A stretch of 64,000 bases of DNA, taken from assembly GCA_043733485.1 (NCBI GenBank), contig JAYTGN010000083.1, forward strand, positions 1 through 64,000, given 5' to 3'. Both the position numbers and the translations under genes were made by a program. The notes under the pieces were generated by a model, which was not told where the DNA came from, searched no databases, and saw only the letters and a list, made by a program, of their open reading frames with translations. Numbering within the stretch: position 1 is the first letter of the stretch; the number at the start of each line of letters is the position of its first letter. Source of the stretch: Urbifossiella sp043733485 (GTDB lineage Bacteria > Planctomycetota > Planctomycetia > Gemmatales > Gemmataceae). Below are positions 26,511 through 35,909 of this stretch, piece by piece.

Positions 26511-29500
26511 ATGTCCGCACCTTCCCCACTTCGCGAGCGCCGAAGCCGGTTGCTTCCCGCCTTCCTGATACTTCTGCTCGTCGGTGGCGGCATCGCGGCT
26601 TACTACTTCTGGCCCAAACCGAATGTGAAGCCGGTGGAAGATATGGCTGGGGCGATGGCCGCGAACCTCCGCGGCGTCGGGCTCATGGAGCAGTACGAAT
26701 ACTTGAAGGCCGAGAAGGAGTTCGACGAGGCCTCGCGGCTCGCGCCGGAGTGGCTGCCGGCACGGATCAACCTCGCCATCGCGCTCATGAACGAGAACAC
26801 CGTCGAATCCAAGAAGAAGGCCGAAGCGATTCTCCGCGAGGCGATCGAACGCGACCCGGACAACCGCCACGGCCACTTCTGCCTCGGCATCGTGCTCTAC
26901 GACCGCACGAAACTGGCGGAGGCGCACGAACACTTCGCCATCGTGAACCGCCTCGACCCCGAAGATGCTCACGCCTGGTTGCGCATGGGTTCCACGCATC
27001 CGAACGGTTCCGATTCACCCGAGGCTCGCAAGTGCTTCGAAGAATCGCTGAAGCGCAACCCGTACCTCAACGCCGCGCGTTACGGTTTGTTCATGAGCAT
27101 GCGTGGCGTCGACCAGAAGCAGGCGCTCGAACTGCTCGCCGATTTCGAAAGTCTGAAGGCCGCCGATTGGGAGCTTCAGTCGCGGATCATCTACACGGAG
27201 ATGGGCAAGTACGCAGACACGATTGGCCGCGACCCGAAGGCAACGGGGAAGCCCGCGATCGGCCCCTTACCGATGTTCGAGTCGCCGAACGACTTCAAGG
27301 TCGCGCTCGCGCCGGGAGCGCGTTGGGCCACGGTCGCGGACCTGGATCCAATTCGCAAGGCGGCCCGCGACCGCTTCGGTGCCACGATCGTGCTTTTCGA
27401 TTACAACCGCGATGGGAAGCCCGATGTCTTTATGACCTCGGCCGTCTTTGAGAATGGCAAGGTTCGCGACTTGCTTTTGAAGAACGACGGGAACAACACC
27501 TACACGGACGTGACGACCGCGGCGGGGCTAGCCACTCCGCGGCCGAGCCTCGGTGCTGCCGCCGCCGACTACGACAACGACGGCCAACTCGATCTCGTCA
27601 TCACCGGGGCCGGCGAACAGCACCTCTTTCACAACAGGGGCGACGGGAGGTTCGAGGACGAAACCCTGATGGTCGGCCTCGATCAGGTGAAGGGCGTCTG
27701 CCTCGGCTGCGGCTGGGCCGACCTCGATCAGGACGGCGACCTCGATCTCATCCTGTGCCGCTACGCCGACAGCATCGAAGCATCGGGCACGTTCGCCCTC
27801 GTGCCCGCGAAGCCCACGGGCAGCGTCGAATTCTTCGAGAACATCGGCGTCTACCCAGCCGCACAAAACGGCTTCCTCGCCAGCCTGACCACCAAGTTCC
27901 GCCGCGACGACCGCATCGGCAAACTGCTCCCCCCTTGCTCTCCCACGAGCCTCGTCATCACCGACATCGACCACGATTTCGACCTCGATCTGGTGGTTCT
28001 CGCGGATGGCCTCGACCCGATCGTGATCGAGAACGACCGGCTCTTGCGCTTCAAACGTGCGACGCCGGAATGGACGAAGAACAAGCCGCGGCGCTGGAAC
28101 GGCGGGCTCGTTCTGGACGTCAACCACGACGAACGTTCCGATCTCTTCCTCATCGCCACCGATGGTCCGCCACTTCTCTTGCTCTCGAAAAATGAACGCG
28201 ACTTCGAACCGGCAACCACGAATTGCCCCACGCTGAAGCAGGCCGTCGCCGTCGATCTGGACCGCGATAGCTGGACGGACATCATGGGGCTGGCCAACAA
28301 CGGCCGGACGATTCTGCTGCAGAATCAGGGCGATGGCCGGATGGAGCGGAAAGCCGACACGTTCGATGCCATGCCCTCCGCGACCGGCCTCGCGGTCGCC
28401 AACCTGGACGACAACTGCACGCCGGATTTGCTGATCCAAACCGAATCTGGCCTCGATTTCCGACGCGGGCTGGACAACGGGAACAGCGCGGTGATCGTCG
28501 AGCCGACGGGGCGGCGGAAGCCGCGAGCCCAGGGTTTGCCCGGACCCGAACGCACGAACGCCGACGGCATCGGTTGCTGGCTCGCGGCGTTCGCAGGGAG
28601 CACGCGCACCGAGGCCGAACGCACGACCGTCTCCGCGGGGATGGGACAGTCGATGCTGCCCACTTCGCTCGGCATCGGCAAATCCGGCCAAGCCGAATCG
28701 GTGCGCATCCGCTGGCCCGACATGGTTTACCAGACCGAACTCGGCATCAACGGGTGCAGCGTCTTCCGCGTCGGCGAACTCGAACGCAAGCCGGACTCGT
28801 GCCCGACGCTCATGACCTGGGACGGCGAGAAGTTCACTTTCGTCACCGACATCCTCGGCGGCGGGGCGCTCGGCGAACTCGAAGCCGACGGCTCGGTGCG
28901 ACCGCCGCGCCCGGAAGAGTCCGTCAAGATCGAACACTGGCAAATGAAGCCCAAGAACGGGAAGTACGTGTTGAAGGTCGCCGAGCCGATGGACGAGGTG
29001 CTGTACCTCGATCGCTTGCGACTCGATGTCGTCGATCACCCGGCTGGCGTCGAAGTGTTTCCCGATGAGCGCTTCGCCACGATGAACCCGCAACCGACGC
29101 AGGAATTGCTCGCTTTTAAGAAGCGTTACTTTCCCAAACTCGCCACCGATCATCGCGGCACCGACGTGACGAAGCTTCTGCTGGAGCGCGACCGAAAGAT
29201 GGTCGAGGGGTTCGCCCTGCGTTCGTGGCTCGGCTTCGCGGAGGATCACTCGCTCACGCTCGATTTCGGCGAAATCCTCCCCGTGAAGCCGGGCGGCAAG
29301 TGGCACCTCGTGCTCGCCGGTTGGACGGAATACGCTTACCCCGAGTCGTTGTATGCCGCGGCGCGGGCCGGCGTGAAACTCGACGTTCCGGTCCTCGAAC
29401 GCCTCGCTTCAGACGGCAAAACCTGGGAACCGCTCGGCGAACTCGGATTCCCCGCCGGCTTGCCGCGCGTCATGACGTGTCCGATTCCCAACTTCAGGCC

Positions 29501-30044
29501 GGGCAAGTGCGTACTCCGCATCCGCACCAACATGCAGGTTTACTGGGACCAGATCTACCTCGCTCAAGCCGAGGACATGGCCGCGACTTCGAAGGTGACA
29601 CCGCTCGAAGTCGCGAGTGCCGACATCGCCTATCGCGGCTTCATGCAGGAAGTGTTCCCGGATGGCCGGCCGCCCGTTTCCTACGACGACGCCAAGACCG
29701 AATCCGTGACCGTGACCAAGTGGAAGGGCAATCTGACCCGCCTCGGCGACGTGACGGAACTGCTTCGCGCCTTCGACGACCGCTTCGTCATCTGCGGGCC
29801 GGGCGACGAGATCACGGTCCGGTTCGATGCGACGAAGTTGCCGGAACTTCCCGCAGGCTGGCAGCGTTCGTTCGTGTTGCGTTCCGCGGGATATTGCAAG
29901 TCGGTTGCGCTCACAACTGCGACGGGTGGAGTCGTGGGGCCGCTGCCGTTCAAAGCGATGCCGAACTACCCGGAGTTCGGTTCGGTGAAGCCGCCGGTCA
30001 CGGATGCGGATCGCTGGCACACGCGACCCGCGAGCGGCAAGTAG
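26511..30044 (+). CDS. Membrane-anchored TPR/FG-GAP protein with UnbV/ASPIC region
   Basis: This 1,177-residue protein starts with a signal anchor (LLPAFLILLLVGGGIAAYYFW, residues 14-34). TPR-like repeats follow (about 55-225). Then come FG-GAP repeats with loops such as FDYNRDGKPDVF and ADYDNDGQLDLV (about 290-640) and an ASPIC/UnbV-like segment (about 670-740, GIGKSGQAESVRIRWPD). The last about 420 residues resemble no family I can name. The combination is common in planctomycetes and Acidobacteria. It probably faces the periplasm, with a propeller and a protein-binding TPR region. It ends 290 bases before mqnE; two palindromes fill that gap. Confidence 0.82.
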   Translation: MSAPSPLRERRSRLLPAFLILLLVGGGIAAYYFWPKPNVKPVEDMAGAMAANLRGVGLMEQYEYLKAEKEFDEASRLAPEWLPARINLAIALMNENTVESKKKAEAILREAIERDPDNRHGHFCLGIVLYDRTKLAEAHEHFAIVNRLDPEDAHAWLRMGSTHPNGSDSPEARKCFEESLKRNPYLNAARYGLFMSMRGVDQKQALELLADFESLKAADWELQSRIIYTEMGKYADTIGRDPKATGKPAIGPLPMFESPNDFKVALAPGARWATVADLDPIRKAARDRFGATIVLFDYNRDGKPDVFMTSAVFENGKVRDLLLKNDGNNTYTDVTTAAGLATPRPSLGAAAADYDNDGQLDLVITGAGEQHLFHNRGDGRFEDETLMVGLDQVKGVCLGCGWADLDQDGDLDLILCRYADSIEASGTFALVPAKPTGSVEFFENIGVYPAAQNGFLASLTTKFRRDDRIGKLLPPCSPTSLVITDIDHDFDLDLVVLADGLDPIVIENDRLLRFKRATPEWTKNKPRRWNGGLVLDVNHDERSDLFLIATDGPPLLLLSKNERDFEPATTNCPTLKQAVAVDLDRDSWTDIMGLANNGRTILLQNQGDGRMERKADTFDAMPSATGLAVANLDDNCTPDLLIQTESGLDFRRGLDNGNSAVIVEPTGRRKPRAQGLPGPERTNADGIGCWLAAFAGSTRTEAERTTVSAGMGQSMLPTSLGIGKSGQAESVRIRWPDMVYQTELGINGCSVFRVGELERKPDSCPTLMTWDGEKFTFVTDILGGGALGELEADGSVRPPRPEESVKIEHWQMKPKNGKYVLKVAEPMDEVLYLDRLRLDVVDHPAGVEVFPDERFATMNPQPTQELLAFKKRYFPKLATDHRGTDVTKLLLERDRKMVEGFALRSWLGFAEDHSLTLDFGEILPVKPGGKWHLVLAGWTEYAYPESLYAAARAGVKLDVPVLERLASDGKTWEPLGELGFPAGLPRVMTCPIPNFRPGKCVLRIRTNMQVYWDQIYLAQAEDMAATSKVTPLEVASADIAYRGFMQEVFPDGRPPVSYDDAKTESVTVTKWKGNLTRLGDVTELLRAFDDRFVICGPGDEITVRFDATKLPELPAGWQRSFVLRSAGYCKSVALTTATGGVVGPLPFKAMPNYPEFGSVKPPVTDADRWHTRPASGK

Positions 30045-30053
30045 TTTCCACCC

Positions 30054-30160
30054 TGGGTGCGCGGGCGTCCCGCCCGCTCGACTCACCTTTTCAAGTAACT
30101 GAATCGTCCGCCCAATCAACTCTCGCGTCGAAAAATGCGGGCGGGACGCCCGCGCACCCA
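30054..30160. repeat. Palindromic element, TGGGTG/TCC-triloop family, copy 1
   Basis: Perfect 24-base arms at 30054-30077 and 30137-30160. Each arm is itself a hairpin: TGGGTGC then GCGGGCG-TCC-CGCCCGC on the left, and GCGGGCG-GGA-CGCCCGC then GCACCCA on the right. The copy at 48651-48764 has the same layout with a different stem. Confidence 0.88.
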
Positions 30161-30238
30161 GGGGGGGTTGCTCCTTCCCCACGGATTGCGGTTAACCCGA
30201 TGCGGTCGTAAAACGGACCGCAGGCTTGAGGAAGAATT

Positions 30239-30310
30239 AAACCCGGTTTCTGCTTTGGAAACCGGGTTTTTGCTACAGAAACCCGGTTTCCAAAGCAGAA
30301 AACCGGGTTT
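30239..30310. repeat. Double palindrome built from AAACCCGGTTT units
   Basis: Left arm 30239-30269 and right arm 30279-30310 pair almost perfectly (one extra base). Each arm is also a hairpin of AAACCCGGTTT/AAACCGGGTTT around TGCTTTGG or its complement. It lies 25 bases upstream of mqnE and may affect its expression. Confidence 0.88.
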
Positions 30311-30334
30311 CAAATTCGCTCCTAGGGAACCGCA

Positions 30335-31474
30335 ATGATTGCCGATCGACGCCTCGCTGAGATTCGCGATAAGGTGCATGCCGAGAGCCGACTCACGTTC
30401 GAAGATGGCCTGCACCTCGACCAACACGCGGACCTGTTCACCCTCGGCGAACTCGCCAACCTCGTGCGCGAACGCAAGAACGGCGACCGCACTTATTACA
30501 ACGTCAACACGCACCTCAACCCCACGAACGTCTGCGTCTACCGCTGCACCTTCTGTTCGTTTCGGGCCGATCTGAAATCGCCCGAAGCCTACGTCATGTC
30601 CGACGAACAGATCCTCGCCCGCGCCCGAGAGGCCACCGAAAAGGGCTGCACCGAACTGCACATCGTCGGTGGGCTGCACCACGAACTTCCATACGAGTGG
30701 TACCTCGGCATCATCCGTAACATTCACCGCGAGTTCCCCGACCTGCACCTGAAAGCCTGGACCGCGGTGGAGTGGGACTGGTTTGAACGGCTCACGAAAC
30801 GCTCGACGAAGGAACTGCTCGCGGAGATGAAAGAAGCCGGGCTCGGGTCGCTCCCCGGCGGTGGCGCGGAGATCTTTCATCCGGACATCCGCAGCAAAAT
30901 TTGCGACTACAAGGCGGACGCGGATCAGTGGCTGCGCGTGCATCGCGAGTGGCACGAGATGGGCGGCCGTTCCAACGCGACGATGCTTTACGGTCACATC
31001 GAGAAGGCGGAACATCGCCTCGACCACATGATCCGACTCCGCGAACTTCAAGACATCACCGGCGGCTTCCAGACCTTCATTCCACTCGCCTTCCACCCGG
31101 AAAACAACGCACTCGGGCAAGGAATCACCAAGCCTTCCGGCATCACCGATCTCAAAATGATGGCAATTTCCCGGCTGATGCTGGACAACTTCCCCCACAT
31201 CAAGGCATACTGGCAGATGCTCGGCGTGAAGATCGCACAGGTGGCGCAGAGTTACGGAGCCGACGACATCGACGGAACCGTGGTTCACGAGACGATCTAC
31301 CATGCCGCGGGCAGCGACTCGCCCCAAGAGATGAGCGTCGCCGATTTGCGGCGACTGATTCAGGAAGCGGGCCGCGAACCGATCGAACGCGACACGCTGT
31401 ACCATGAAGTGGTCCGCGAGCAACCGCAGGGAAAGCGCTGGCAAACGGGCCGGCGGTTGATGGCGCTGAACTGA
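30335..31474 (+). CDS. mqnE: Aminodeoxyfutalosine synthase (radical SAM)
   Basis: The radical SAM cluster motif CVYRCTFC (CX3CX2C) follows NPTNV, the form seen in the MqnE/MqnC/CofH group. HIVGGLHHELPYEWYLGIIR favours MqnE. The enzyme joins 3-[(1-carboxyvinyl)oxy]benzoate to an adenosyl radical to make aminodeoxyfutalosine (EC 2.5.1.120) in the futalosine route to menaquinone. At 379 residues the length is normal. No other mqn gene is in the window. The next gene starts 24 bases downstream on the same strand. MqnC or CofH are the alternatives; I judge them less likely. Confidence 0.88.
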   Translation: MIADRRLAEIRDKVHAESRLTFEDGLHLDQHADLFTLGELANLVRERKNGDRTYYNVNTHLNPTNVCVYRCTFCSFRADLKSPEAYVMSDEQILARAREATEKGCTELHIVGGLHHELPYEWYLGIIRNIHREFPDLHLKAWTAVEWDWFERLTKRSTKELLAEMKEAGLGSLPGGGAEIFHPDIRSKICDYKADADQWLRVHREWHEMGGRSNATMLYGHIEKAEHRLDHMIRLRELQDITGGFQTFIPLAFHPENNALGQGITKPSGITDLKMMAISRLMLDNFPHIKAYWQMLGVKIAQVAQSYGADDIDGTVVHETIYHAAGSDSPQEMSVADLRRLIQEAGREPIERDTLYHEVVREQPQGKRWQTGRRLMALN

Positions 31475-31497
31475 CGTAGGAATCCGAGGATCGCCAG

Positions 31498-32760
31498 ATG
31501 CCCTGCACGCCGACCGATCATCGTTCTTCGCGCCGTCAATGGTTGGGCTCGGTCGGAGCGATGGGCCTCGCCGGACTCGCGACACCGGCCGTTGCCGAGG
31601 AACTCAAGAAGCAGCGCAAGCAGGTTCTGTTCGTGTGGCTCGATGGTGGCATGAGCCAACTCGAAAGCTGGGATCCGAAGCCGAACACACCGTTCGGTGG
31701 TCCCTTTCGAAGCATTCAAACTGCCGTGCCCGGCGTCCGCATTTCCGAACTGATGCCGCACTCCGCGAAGATCATGAACCGCCTCGCGATCGTTCGAAGC
31801 GTCTGCACGCAGGACGATTCCCATTCGGCGGGCGTCGATCGCATCCAGCGCGGCGACCCCAAGAACCGCGGCGTCGTTTATCCTTACTTCGGCTCCGCCG
31901 TCGCCAAACTCGTCGGCGATAACGCCAGCGGCCTGCCGCCGTACATCTGGGTGAAGCCGATGAACGGCGGGTTCATCTTTAAGGACGCCGGGTTCCTCGG
32001 TCCGCGTTACGGGGCACTCGCGCTCGGCGATGGCAAGCCGCCCGAGAACCTGCTTCGACCCAAGTCGCTCACGCTGGAAGAAGACGACGAGCGCAACGAG
32101 CTTCGCAAGCTCGCGGACTCGCGGTACGTGGAGAATCGCCGCAAAGAATACACCGAGGCGAACAGCTACGCCTTCGAGATGGCGGCGCAACTTCAGAAGC
32201 GGGTCGAACTCTTCGACACCTCCAAACTTCCCGCGAAGGATCTGGAACGCTACGGCACGCACGACCTCGGCCGGCACCTCCTGCTCGCACGGCGACTTCT
32301 CGAACAAGGCGTCACGTTCGTGAAGGTCACGAGCTACGGATGGGACACGCACGGCGACCACTTCAACGGTGCGAGCAACCTGCATCCGAAATTCGACCGC
32401 CCCTTCGCGGCCATCGTGGAAGACCTCCACGAACGCGGGATGCTGGACAACGTATTGGTGATCGCGATGGCGGAGTTCGGCCGCACGCCGCGGATCAACG
32501 GGCACCTCGGCCGCGACCACTGGCCGCAGGCGTGGAGCGTGTGCATGGCGGGACGCGGCATCAAGCCGGGCATCGTCGCGGGCAAGACCAACGACAAGGG
32601 CACGGAGGTGGCGAGCGACCCCGTCGATGCCGGCGGCTTGTTTCACACGTGGTGGCGAGCGCTCGGCATCGACCCGAACAAGGTGCATTACAAGAACGCG
32701 AGCCAACCGCTGCCGATCGCGCACGAAGACATGAAGCCTGTGAACGAAGTCTTATCCTAG
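31498..32760 (+). CDS. DUF1501 protein with Tat signal
   Basis: A twin-arginine signal (SSRRQWLGSVGAMGLAGLATP) at residues 10-31 marks export of a folded protein. The body carries DUF1501 features: VLFVWLDGGMSQLESWDPKP, the SHSAG-containing stretch, GWDTHGDHF and MAEFGRTPRINGHLGRDHW. The family is related to the sulfatase/alkaline phosphatase fold and is greatly expanded in planctomycetes, usually beside a DUF1549/DUF1553 cytochrome partner, which is absent here. Substrate unknown. It follows mqnE closely and precedes a WD40 gene after a palindrome. Confidence 0.92.
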   Translation: MPCTPTDHRSSRRQWLGSVGAMGLAGLATPAVAEELKKQRKQVLFVWLDGGMSQLESWDPKPNTPFGGPFRSIQTAVPGVRISELMPHSAKIMNRLAIVRSVCTQDDSHSAGVDRIQRGDPKNRGVVYPYFGSAVAKLVGDNASGLPPYIWVKPMNGGFIFKDAGFLGPRYGALALGDGKPPENLLRPKSLTLEEDDERNELRKLADSRYVENRRKEYTEANSYAFEMAAQLQKRVELFDTSKLPAKDLERYGTHDLGRHLLLARRLLEQGVTFVKVTSYGWDTHGDHFNGASNLHPKFDRPFAAIVEDLHERGMLDNVLVIAMAEFGRTPRINGHLGRDHWPQAWSVCMAGRGIKPGIVAGKTNDKGTEVASDPVDAGGLFHTWWRALGIDPNKVHYKNASQPLPIAHEDMKPVNEVLS

Positions 32761-32761
32761 A

Positions 32762-32847
32762 TTAGCCGCGACGCGGAGTCCTTGGAGCGAAGCGCGACGG
32801 CACCGGCGATGTCGCGCTCCGCTCCGCAGACTGCGCGTCGCGGCTAA
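32762..32847. repeat. Hairpin element with TTAGC...GCTAA ends
   Basis: Outer arms 32762-32780 and 32829-32847 pair over 19 bases with one mismatch. Inside them a second stem (GGAGCGAAGCGCGAC with one mismatch against GTCGCGCTCCGCTCC) encloses a 12-base loop. The TAGC...GCTAAA ends match the elements at 33887 and 37740. Confidence 0.85.
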
Positions 32848-32851
32848 ACGG

Positions 32852-33889
32852 ATGGTGCCCATGCAACCGCTAGAACTCGGCAAACCCCTCGTGCCACCGT
32901 GCCAGGTTACGCGCATCCGGTTCAGCCCCGATGGCAAGACCCTGGTTGCGGCCTGCACCGATGGTCTCGTCCGGCGTTGGAACGTGACCGGCAAGGAGCC
33001 CGCCGAACTCGAGCCGCTCAAGGGGCACGACGGCTGGGTCGCGAGCCTCGTTCACGGGAAGGAGTCGCTGTTCAGTTCCGATAGCTGGGGGCGACTCACG
33101 GCATGGGATGAGAATGGCAAACAACTCTGGAGCCACGGAACCGCTCACGACGGCTGGGTTCGCATGCTCGCCTCCGACCCGCTTGCGGTTTCGCGACTGG
33201 CCACCTGCGGCAAGGATGGCTTCGTCCGGCTCTGGAACGCGAGCGATGGGAAAAGGATCGCCGAGTTCGACCAGAAAATCGATACCCTCGCCGTCGCGTT
33301 TTCGCCCGACGGCAAGACACTGTTCACTGGAGATCTCTTCGGGATCGTTCGCGAGCACGACATCCCTTCCTGCAAAGTGATTCGCACCTTCGAAGCCAAG
33401 GAACTCTACAAACTCGACCGCATCCAGGATGTCGGCGGCGTGCGCTGCTTGCTCTTCGATGCCTCGGGTAGGACGCTGATCGTCGCGGGCGCTGTGCCGA
33501 GTACCGGCGGGTTCGTGCAGTGCATCCCGCTGATCGTGGCGTTCGACCGCACGACGGGAAAGCGACTCTGGCAGTGGAAGGGTGCGAACGACAACGAAGG
33601 CTACGTCACCGATTTGGCCTGGCATCCGGACGGGTACATCGTGGGAAGTGCGAGTGGCCAGCCGGGCCAAGGGAAAGTGTTCTTTTTAAAGCCGGGAGAG
33701 GCCGCGCCGTTCTTCGTCGCCGCGAAGCCGAACGTCCACAGCGTCGCGATTCCTCCGGATGGTCTTCGCATTGCGGCGGCGCTCACCAACGCCAACAGTT
33801 CGGGCAACGGCAAGGTGAAGGGCGCTGGCGGCGAGTACCCTGCGAACAATTCGCCGATCCAGTTCTGGCAGGTATCGGCCTTGAAATAG
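32852..33889 (+). CDS. WD40 repeat protein
   Basis: The 345-residue protein consists of WD40-type blades: VTRIRFSPDGKTLVAACTDGLVRRW, GWVASLVHGKESLFSSDSWG, WVRMLASDPL...CGKDGFVRLWN and VAFSPDGKTLFTGDLFG. It has no signal peptide, so a cytoplasmic protein-binding propeller is likely. The start may instead be the ATG at 32861. The stop codon TAG is the first three bases of the palindromic element at 33887. It lies in the run mqnE-DUF1501-WD40 on one strand; a functional link is not shown. Confidence 0.85.
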   Translation: MVPMQPLELGKPLVPPCQVTRIRFSPDGKTLVAACTDGLVRRWNVTGKEPAELEPLKGHDGWVASLVHGKESLFSSDSWGRLTAWDENGKQLWSHGTAHDGWVRMLASDPLAVSRLATCGKDGFVRLWNASDGKRIAEFDQKIDTLAVAFSPDGKTLFTGDLFGIVREHDIPSCKVIRTFEAKELYKLDRIQDVGGVRCLLFDASGRTLIVAGAVPSTGGFVQCIPLIVAFDRTTGKRLWQWKGANDNEGYVTDLAWHPDGYIVGSASGQPGQGKVFFLKPGEAAPFFVAAKPNVHSVAIPPDGLRIAAALTNANSSGNGKVKGAGGEYPANNSPIQFWQVSALK

Positions 33890-33944
33890 CCCGCCGTTTA
33901 CGGCGGGTCCGGGCTGTCCCAGACCCGCCGTAAACGGCGGGCTA
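33887..33944. repeat. Palindromic element, TAGC-GTTTAC family, copy 1
   Basis: Perfect 23-base arms (33887-33909, 33922-33944) around a 12-base loop. The left arm reads TAGC-CCGCC-GTTTAC-GGCGG-GTC; AAATGAG follows the right arm. The element provides the TAG stop of the WD40 gene and may act as a terminator between convergent genes. See 37740-37792 for the second copy. Confidence 0.92.
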
Positions 33945-33955
33945 AATGAGTCAGC

Positions 33956-35290
33956 TTACCACCGATAGATCACATCCATCGTAGCCGTGAACAGGTTTTG
34001 GCTCCCTTCGAACGGTGCACTGTTGGCGTTGTTGTCGTAGCGAACGCTCGGCCTAATGAGGAGCGAGTCGGTCGCCTTCCAAGTCACGCCGTAGGTCACT
34101 TCAGTGTAAAGCCCCTTGAACCCGGTCCGGAAGCCGCTCGTATCCTCGAACACTTCCGCCCGGAGGAGACTGCTTACCTTATCGGTGTGCGCGTAGGTGA
34201 GGTAATTAACCGCCCCATACCAGTTGGTGTTGCCGACGTTCGGCACATTCTTGGTGTTGGAGTAAGTCGCATCGAGAATGTAGGTCAATTTGTCGGTGAA
34301 CTTGTGGATCACCTGCAAATTGTACACGTTGTAGAAGGTGAACGCTTCGGCCGGAATAAACTCCGGGTTGGTGATCACCGTGTTCAAGAGTACCGTGGTC
34401 TTTCCCTCTTTCGGCGCCCACTTGATCTGGCCGAGGAAGGTGGCTCGGTTCGTCGGCTGGTCGATGAACGTGTCGCTACCGGTCGCGAGACCGTAAGACA
34501 CCGTCCAGGTGTCGTTGAGAGGTGTGGTCGCCCAGATGCCGGTGTGGGTGAACGGGTTGTACTGGAACCCGTAGGAGCGAGACAGGAACGGGGTATCGAC
34601 GGCTTGAACCACTTCGTAGCTACAGTGGGTGGCGAAGCGGCCGAGCTTGACCGTGGTTCCCTCCGCCCCGAGGGTCGGTAGGAAAGCTTGGAAGTAACCT
34701 TGATACAGGTCGATCGGGTACAGGACTGGGCCGCCGTTGTTCTTGCGGAGTTGGTCGTCCCACAGCCCGCGGACGACGGTGGTACGAGCATCGGACCCAG
34801 GCAGAATCCAATTCGTCACCCAGCCCAGTTGGAACTCTTTCTTACTGGCGTCGATGGCCTTCTCGACGATCAAATAGTTTTGGTTGAGCAGGAATTCGTT
34901 GGCCCGGTCGTTCATGAATACCGGTGCGTTCGATCCGCTTGCCGTGCCAACCGAGTACGACAACTCGGTCCAGCCGTAGATCTTGATGCCGTTGCTATCC
35001 AGGATGTTCCCGAGCCGCGTCTCAGCGAGAGACTTCTCGATGAGGTATTTGGTAGGCGGAGGAGTCTCGTCCTTCTTCTCTTCTTCCTTCTTGTCGTCGG
35101 CGCCGTCCTTCTTGGGCTCTGCCTCTTTCTTGGGCGCAGGCTCCTGAATCGCGGGCAGGGTGCCGGGGCCGGGCAGCGTGGCCCCCGGTTGGCCGACTGC
35201 CGTTACACCGGGCAGCGACCCCGGCGGATCATAATTCGCCGGCGGCTGGCCACCGGTGAGCGAAACGGTGAGCAGAAGCGATGTAAACAT
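33956..35290 (-). CDS. Outer-membrane beta-barrel porin (BBP2/OmpL-like)
   Basis: Starting at ATG 35290 (AGGGA upstream), the protein has a signal peptide (FTSLLLTVSLTGG). A Pro/Lys/Glu-rich linker (about residues 20-85) follows, then a beta-barrel ending in an aromatic residue (VIYRW), a typical outer-membrane assembly signal. Segments such as IYGWTELSYSVGTASGSNAPVF and LGRFATHCSYEVVQAVDTPFLSRSY fit putative beta-barrel porin-2 (PF07642). It would be a channel or surface barrel; substrate unknown. It supports a diderm envelope. It is convergent with the WD40 gene. Confidence 0.85.
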   Translation of the reverse strand: MFTSLLLTVSLTGGQPPANYDPPGSLPGVTAVGQPGATLPGPGTLPAIQEPAPKKEAEPKKDGADDKKEEEKKDETPPPTKYLIEKSLAETRLGNILDSNGIKIYGWTELSYSVGTASGSNAPVFMNDRANEFLLNQNYLIVEKAIDASKKEFQLGWVTNWILPGSDARTTVVRGLWDDQLRKNNGGPVLYPIDLYQGYFQAFLPTLGAEGTTVKLGRFATHCSYEVVQAVDTPFLSRSYGFQYNPFTHTGIWATTPLNDTWTVSYGLATGSDTFIDQPTNRATFLGQIKWAPKEGKTTVLLNTVITNPEFIPAEAFTFYNVYNLQVIHKFTDKLTYILDATYSNTKNVPNVGNTNWYGAVNYLTYAHTDKVSSLLRAEVFEDTSGFRTGFKGLYTEVTYGVTWKATDSLLIRPSVRYDNNANSAPFEGSQNLFTATMDVIYRW

Positions 35291-35534
35291 GGTCGTCCCT
35301 GACTGAGGGCTTGGGAATCGAAACCGTTGCCGTCCTGGCATCCGGTCCGGGTCGCCACACGGCGACCGGGTCACGAATCTCGCGGGAACCACTTGAGAGA
35401 GCGGGAAGGGTTCCGCGACAAATTGCTATTCGGCGAGATTCTCCGATTCCCTGAACACTCCGGGACGAATCGAACGCGACAGCGCGGTAATCTGGGCAAC
35501 TGTGAAGGATGGTTCCACGCGGAAGGGCAAATCG

Positions 35535-35846
35535 TTAATCCACGGGGCTCAGGATGAGGAGCTTCACGCCCTTCACATAGTCCTTCACGCGAACCCGATA
35601 CTCGGCCATGTGCGGGGCCGCGGAGTGCGCGTGCAGCGCATCTACACTGGACCACTTCTCGACGACGACCACGGCATCCGGACCCGCCAACTCCTGCACG
35701 GCAACGGTGGTCGGTTCGTCGATCGTGGCCCCGTACTCGATGCAGCCCGCTTCGGCGCGAACGAGTGGCGTCAGCCGCAGAAACTCCTTCAAATAGGGCT
35801 CGCGGGTGCCGGTATTGAGTTGAATCGTGGCGATGACATGGATCAT
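35535..35846 (-). CDS. Antibiotic biosynthesis monooxygenase (ABM) domain protein
   Basis: A 103-residue single ABM-type ferredoxin-like fold: HVIATIQLNTGTREPYLKEF, then EAGCIEYGATIDEP, then VVVEKWSSVDALHAHSAAPHM. YgiN-like members are cofactor-free quinol monooxygenases; others detoxify or are of unknown role. The HAHSAAPHM segment fits the active region. It lies 64 bases downstream of a WD40 gene on the same strand, possibly in the panB transcript. Confidence 0.88.
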   Translation of the reverse strand: MIHVIATIQLNTGTREPYLKEFLRLTPLVRAEAGCIEYGATIDEPTTVAVQELAGPDAVVVVEKWSSVDALHAHSAAPHMAEYRVRVKDYVKGVKLLILSPVD

Positions 35847-35909
35847 GGTTGGGGTACCTGTTAAGTGAGTGCTGAAAGAAGTGGCAGAGGCAGCACAGGG
35901 GCGGGGCGA

